Both the position numbers and the translations under genes were made by a program. Below, piece by piece: positions 12,285 through 14,219 of a DNA stretch of 14,219 nucleotides. The notes under the pieces were generated by a model. The model was not told the DNA's origin, ran no database searches, and was given only the letters and a program-made list of their open reading frames with translations. This stretch comes from Nitrososphaerales archaeon (GTDB lineage: Archaea > Thermoproteota > Nitrososphaeria > Nitrososphaerales > Gagatemarchaeaceae), in NCBI GenBank assembly GCA_030040055.1, contig JASHUK010000134.1, positions 1-14,219 on the forward strand, in the 5' to 3' direction. Positions within the stretch are counted from its first letter, which is position 1; every line of letters starts with the position of its first letter.

Positions 12285-13037
12285 CTACCTTAGGTCGTCG
12301 AGCTTGGACGACATGCGCATGAGCGCGACCATCCTGTCGAAGTACGACTCGATAGCGGCCCTGAACTCCTGCCGGCCCCACTGCGGGTCGCAGAGCTCGA
12401 GGAAGCCCTCCAGCCACTCGAACTCGGCCTCGGCCTGCGGGCCGAGCGACGAGAGGAACGCCTTGTTACGGTAACTCATGTCCGCCTGGGGGTCGAAGAG
12501 CTTCCTCCGCTTCAGCGAAGCGACCGCGAACGCGTTCCTCGACAGCAGGGCAGCGTCCATGACAGGGTCCCCTGACGGCTTCTCAGATATCCACTCTGAG
12601 AAGAACCGCCTCGCCATGTCGAGCTCCTTCTCGTCCATGACGGCAAAGACGACGTCGTCGACCAGGATGTTCTGGAGGTGGTTGAACGCGTCGATGAGAT
12701 ACTCCGTCTCCTTGATCCTCAGCCCGTCTCTCTCGCGCATCTCCCGGAGGACGTCTTCCAGTATCCGCCCGTCATGGGAGTGCGCCCCCTTCTCGGTGAA
12801 GTAGATGTGCGCCAGCTCGTGCAGCACCAGCCCCCCGAGCATCTCCGAGTCGAGCGCCCACTCGGAGATCACTATCTTGTGGGCGTCCCCCTCCTGCTTG
12901 GCGTATCCCATTATCGAGAGCTCCTTGTCGACGGTCAGCGAGACCACCGACTTCACGACGAAGCCCCTGTCCCTCATCCTCTCGACTGCCCAGTCGAGAG
13001 TGTCCTGGAGCGATCTGTCGACTTCAACGCGGCGCAT
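12285..13037 (-). CDS. Zincin-like putative metalloprotease (HELAH)
   Basis: 250 residues. Residues 71-77 contain HELAH (73-77), the HExxH zinc-binding motif with the catalytic Glu at 74, in the setting GLVLHELAHIYF that is typical of zincins. H86 and H88 (AHSHDG) lie just after it. The third zinc ligand is not certain; H120 or D127/D128 in DAFNHLQNILVDD are candidates on the next long helix. No signal peptide or membrane helix is seen, so it acts inside the cell unless exported another way. The length and pattern fit an archaeal family of uncharacterised proteins, perhaps DUF5781, but I cannot confirm that. The ATG at 13037 is leaderless (TATA at 13064-13070). It is cotranscribed with the membrane-anchored protein downstream. 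Confidence 0.85.
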   Translation of the reverse strand: MRRVEVDRSLQDTLDWAVERMRDRGFVVKSVVSLTVDKELSIMGYAKQEGDAHKIVISEWALDSEMLGGLVLHELAHIYFTEKGAHSHDGRILEDVLREMRERDGLRIKETEYLIDAFNHLQNILVDDVVFAVMDEKELDMARRFFSEWISEKPSGDPVMDAALLSRNAFAVASLKRRKLFDPQADMSYRNKAFLSSLGPQAEAEFEWLEGFLELCDPQWGRQEFRAAIESYFDRMVALMRMSSKLDDLR

Positions 13038-13063
13038 GCTTTGGAATTGAAGCCTCTCGGACG

Positions 13064-13070
13064 GATAAAC
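13064..13070 (-). promoter_or_regulatory. TATA box for the zincin-like gene
   Basis: GTTTATC on the minus strand is centred about 29 bases from the ATG at 13037. It directly abuts the stop codon of the MFS gene (13071-13073), so that gene's end and this promoter leave no spacer. Confidence 0.6.
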
Positions 13071-14219
13071 CTATCCTGAGGGGGAACTCGTGCTGTCAGG
13101 CGCCCTTGAGGTCTCGGTCCCACCTGCAGCCGGCAACACGACCTCCTCCTTCACCGGCTCGGGCTGCTTCTTGAGCCGGAACGTCGGGCCGAGGGCTATC
13201 CACAGGAACGCGCTCCCGGAGACGACCCCCCCGATGATGATTGTGGGAACGATGCCCAAGCTCGTGACCGTGACGCCCCCCACTATAGAGCCGAGGGGGA
13301 TCGTCCCCCAGACTATCGTCCTCATCGTCGCGTTCATCCTCCCTTGAAGCCTGTTCGGGGTTATGATCTGCCTGAGGCTGACCTGGTTGATGTTGTAGAT
13401 CGGCCCCCCGAGGCTCGGCAAGAACATCGCTCCTCCTATGATCAGGACTGCGAACTCCTTGTCTGCGAGCAGGACAAGGAGCTGCCCGTATCCCAGCGCT
13501 ATTGCCAACGCCACCGTCCTCCCGAACCCCAGCTTCCTGGTCAGTGCTCCGGACACTAGCACTCCCACGAGGAAGCCTACCGCCGAGATTGAGAAGGCGA
13601 TTCCGATCACCCCCTTTGAAACCCCCAAGACCCTGTAGGCGAAGAGCAGGAGGGCGACGCCGACCATGCTGCTACCGAGATTCGACGTGCCTGTGCAGCC
13701 CGCCTGGGTCCACAGAAGCTTGTTGCTTGTCACCACACGTATCCCCTCTTTCATCTCTGCGAAGAAGTGACGCTCCGCCACGGTGGCGACGGGCGGCTCT
13801 GGCTTCCTGATCGACGTCAGGGTGAGCGCAGACAGGAGGGTACCGGCGGCGTCTCCGGCTACGGCAAGGGCCGCCCCGACCGCTTGCATCACCAAACTGG
13901 CGACCCCGGGTCCGATCACCTGGGCGGCGGAGGCGCTCGTCTGCAGCTTTTGGTTCCCCTCCACGACATCCTCCTTCTCGACGAGGCTGGGCAGGTACGA
14001 CTGATACGCGACGTCAAAGAACAGGGTAGTCGTCCCCATGACCAAGGAGACGGCGTAGAGTTGGTACACGCTCAGCGTCCCGGTGAGATACGCCAGGGGG
14101 ACGCTCGCGAGGGTGAGGACCTGGATCAGGTCAGCCGCGATCATGACACGCCGCCGGCGAATCCTGTCCAGCCACACCCCGACAAACAGGCCCATCGTGG
14201 GGAAGGCGATGAACCCGAG
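13071..14219 (-). CDS. MFS transporter, N-terminus beyond the window
   Basis: The frame is open to the right edge, giving about 382 visible residues. The first ones (LGFIAFPTMGLFVGVWLDRIRRRR) are the end of helix 2 with the MFS motif A loop G-x-x-x-D-R-x-x-R-R, so helix 1 and part of helix 2 are missing. The ATG at 14195 is internal, not the start. LPSLVEKEDVVEGNQKLQTSASAAQVIGPGVAS is the pattern of the MFS_3/EntS-like group of exporters. About ten more hydrophobic segments follow. The last about 45 residues (QPEPVKEEVVLPAAGG to SSPSG) are a polar, probably disordered cytoplasmic tail. The substrate is unknown; drug, siderophore or metabolite export is typical. It ends right at the promoter of the zincin-like gene and may share no transcript with it. 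Confidence 0.93.
   Translation of the reverse strand, partial: LGFIAFPTMGLFVGVWLDRIRRRRVMIAADLIQVLTLASVPLAYLTGTLSVYQLYAVSLVMGTTTLFFDVAYQSYLPSLVEKEDVVEGNQKLQTSASAAQVIGPGVASLVMQAVGAALAVAGDAAGTLLSALTLTSIRKPEPPVATVAERHFFAEMKEGIRVVTSNKLLWTQAGCTGTSNLGSSMVGVALLLFAYRVLGVSKGVIGIAFSISAVGFLVGVLVSGALTRKLGFGRTVALAIALGYGQLLVLLADKEFAVLIIGGAMFLPSLGGPIYNINQVSLRQIITPNRLQGRMNATMRTIVWGTIPLGSIVGGVTVTSLGIVPTIIIGGVVSGSAFLWIALGPTFRLKKQPEPVKEEVVLPAAGGTETSRAPDSTSSPSG

Overview
This is archaeal, GC-rich DNA with densely packed short operons. Evidence for an archaeon: nearly every transcription unit has a TATA-like box centred about 26 bases upstream of, or just before, its start codon (leaderless or almost leaderless genes, several starting with GTG or TTG). 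There is also a tRNA gene with a short intron at the anticodon-loop position used in archaea, TrmB-family regulators, a RadB-like recombinase and a tetraether-lipid synthase. Tes and a possible arcadin-1-like protein suggest the TACK/Thermoproteota side (for example a Nitrososphaeria relative), but the lineage cannot be fixed from this window.

Layout. 1-63: start of an unknown minus-strand gene leaving the window. 122-210: tRNA-Gly(CCC), minus strand. 266-1097: two small minus-strand genes of unknown function, each with its own promoter. 1098-1461: no gene seen. 1462-2025: DUF309 protein, plus strand. 2022-3949: minus-strand operon of a TrmB regulator, a short TrmB-like helix-turn-helix protein, a zinc-ribbon-like protein and a small membrane protein. 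4049-5722: tetraether lipid synthase (Tes), divergent from the TrmB operon across a 99-base shared promoter region that holds an inverted repeat. 5752-7136: DUF1801 protein and a Fic protein, minus strand. 7247-7720: VOC/glyoxalase-like protein.

7742-10997 is the most interesting part. Three minus-strand genes overlap by exactly one base at both junctions (TGATG). They encode a HerA/VirB4-like protein whose P-loop and DEAH-like Walker B have lost their key residues, an intact RadB/RecA-like ATPase with a large insertion, and a membrane-anchored protein. I read them as one complex for handling DNA at the membrane (uptake, export, segregation or repair), which is inference. Divergent to it, 11100-11354 encodes an 84-residue winged-helix regulator. 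The element ACTTGTGAGTT occurs in that divergent promoter region and again just upstream of the promoter of the next gene (11407-11772, a two-helix membrane protein), which suggests a small local regulon.

11777-13037 is a two-gene minus-strand operon: an HELAH-containing zincin-like protein followed by a membrane-anchored extracytoplasmic protein. 13071-14219 is an MFS transporter whose N-terminus lies beyond the right edge. No insertion sequence, CRISPR array or rRNA was seen.
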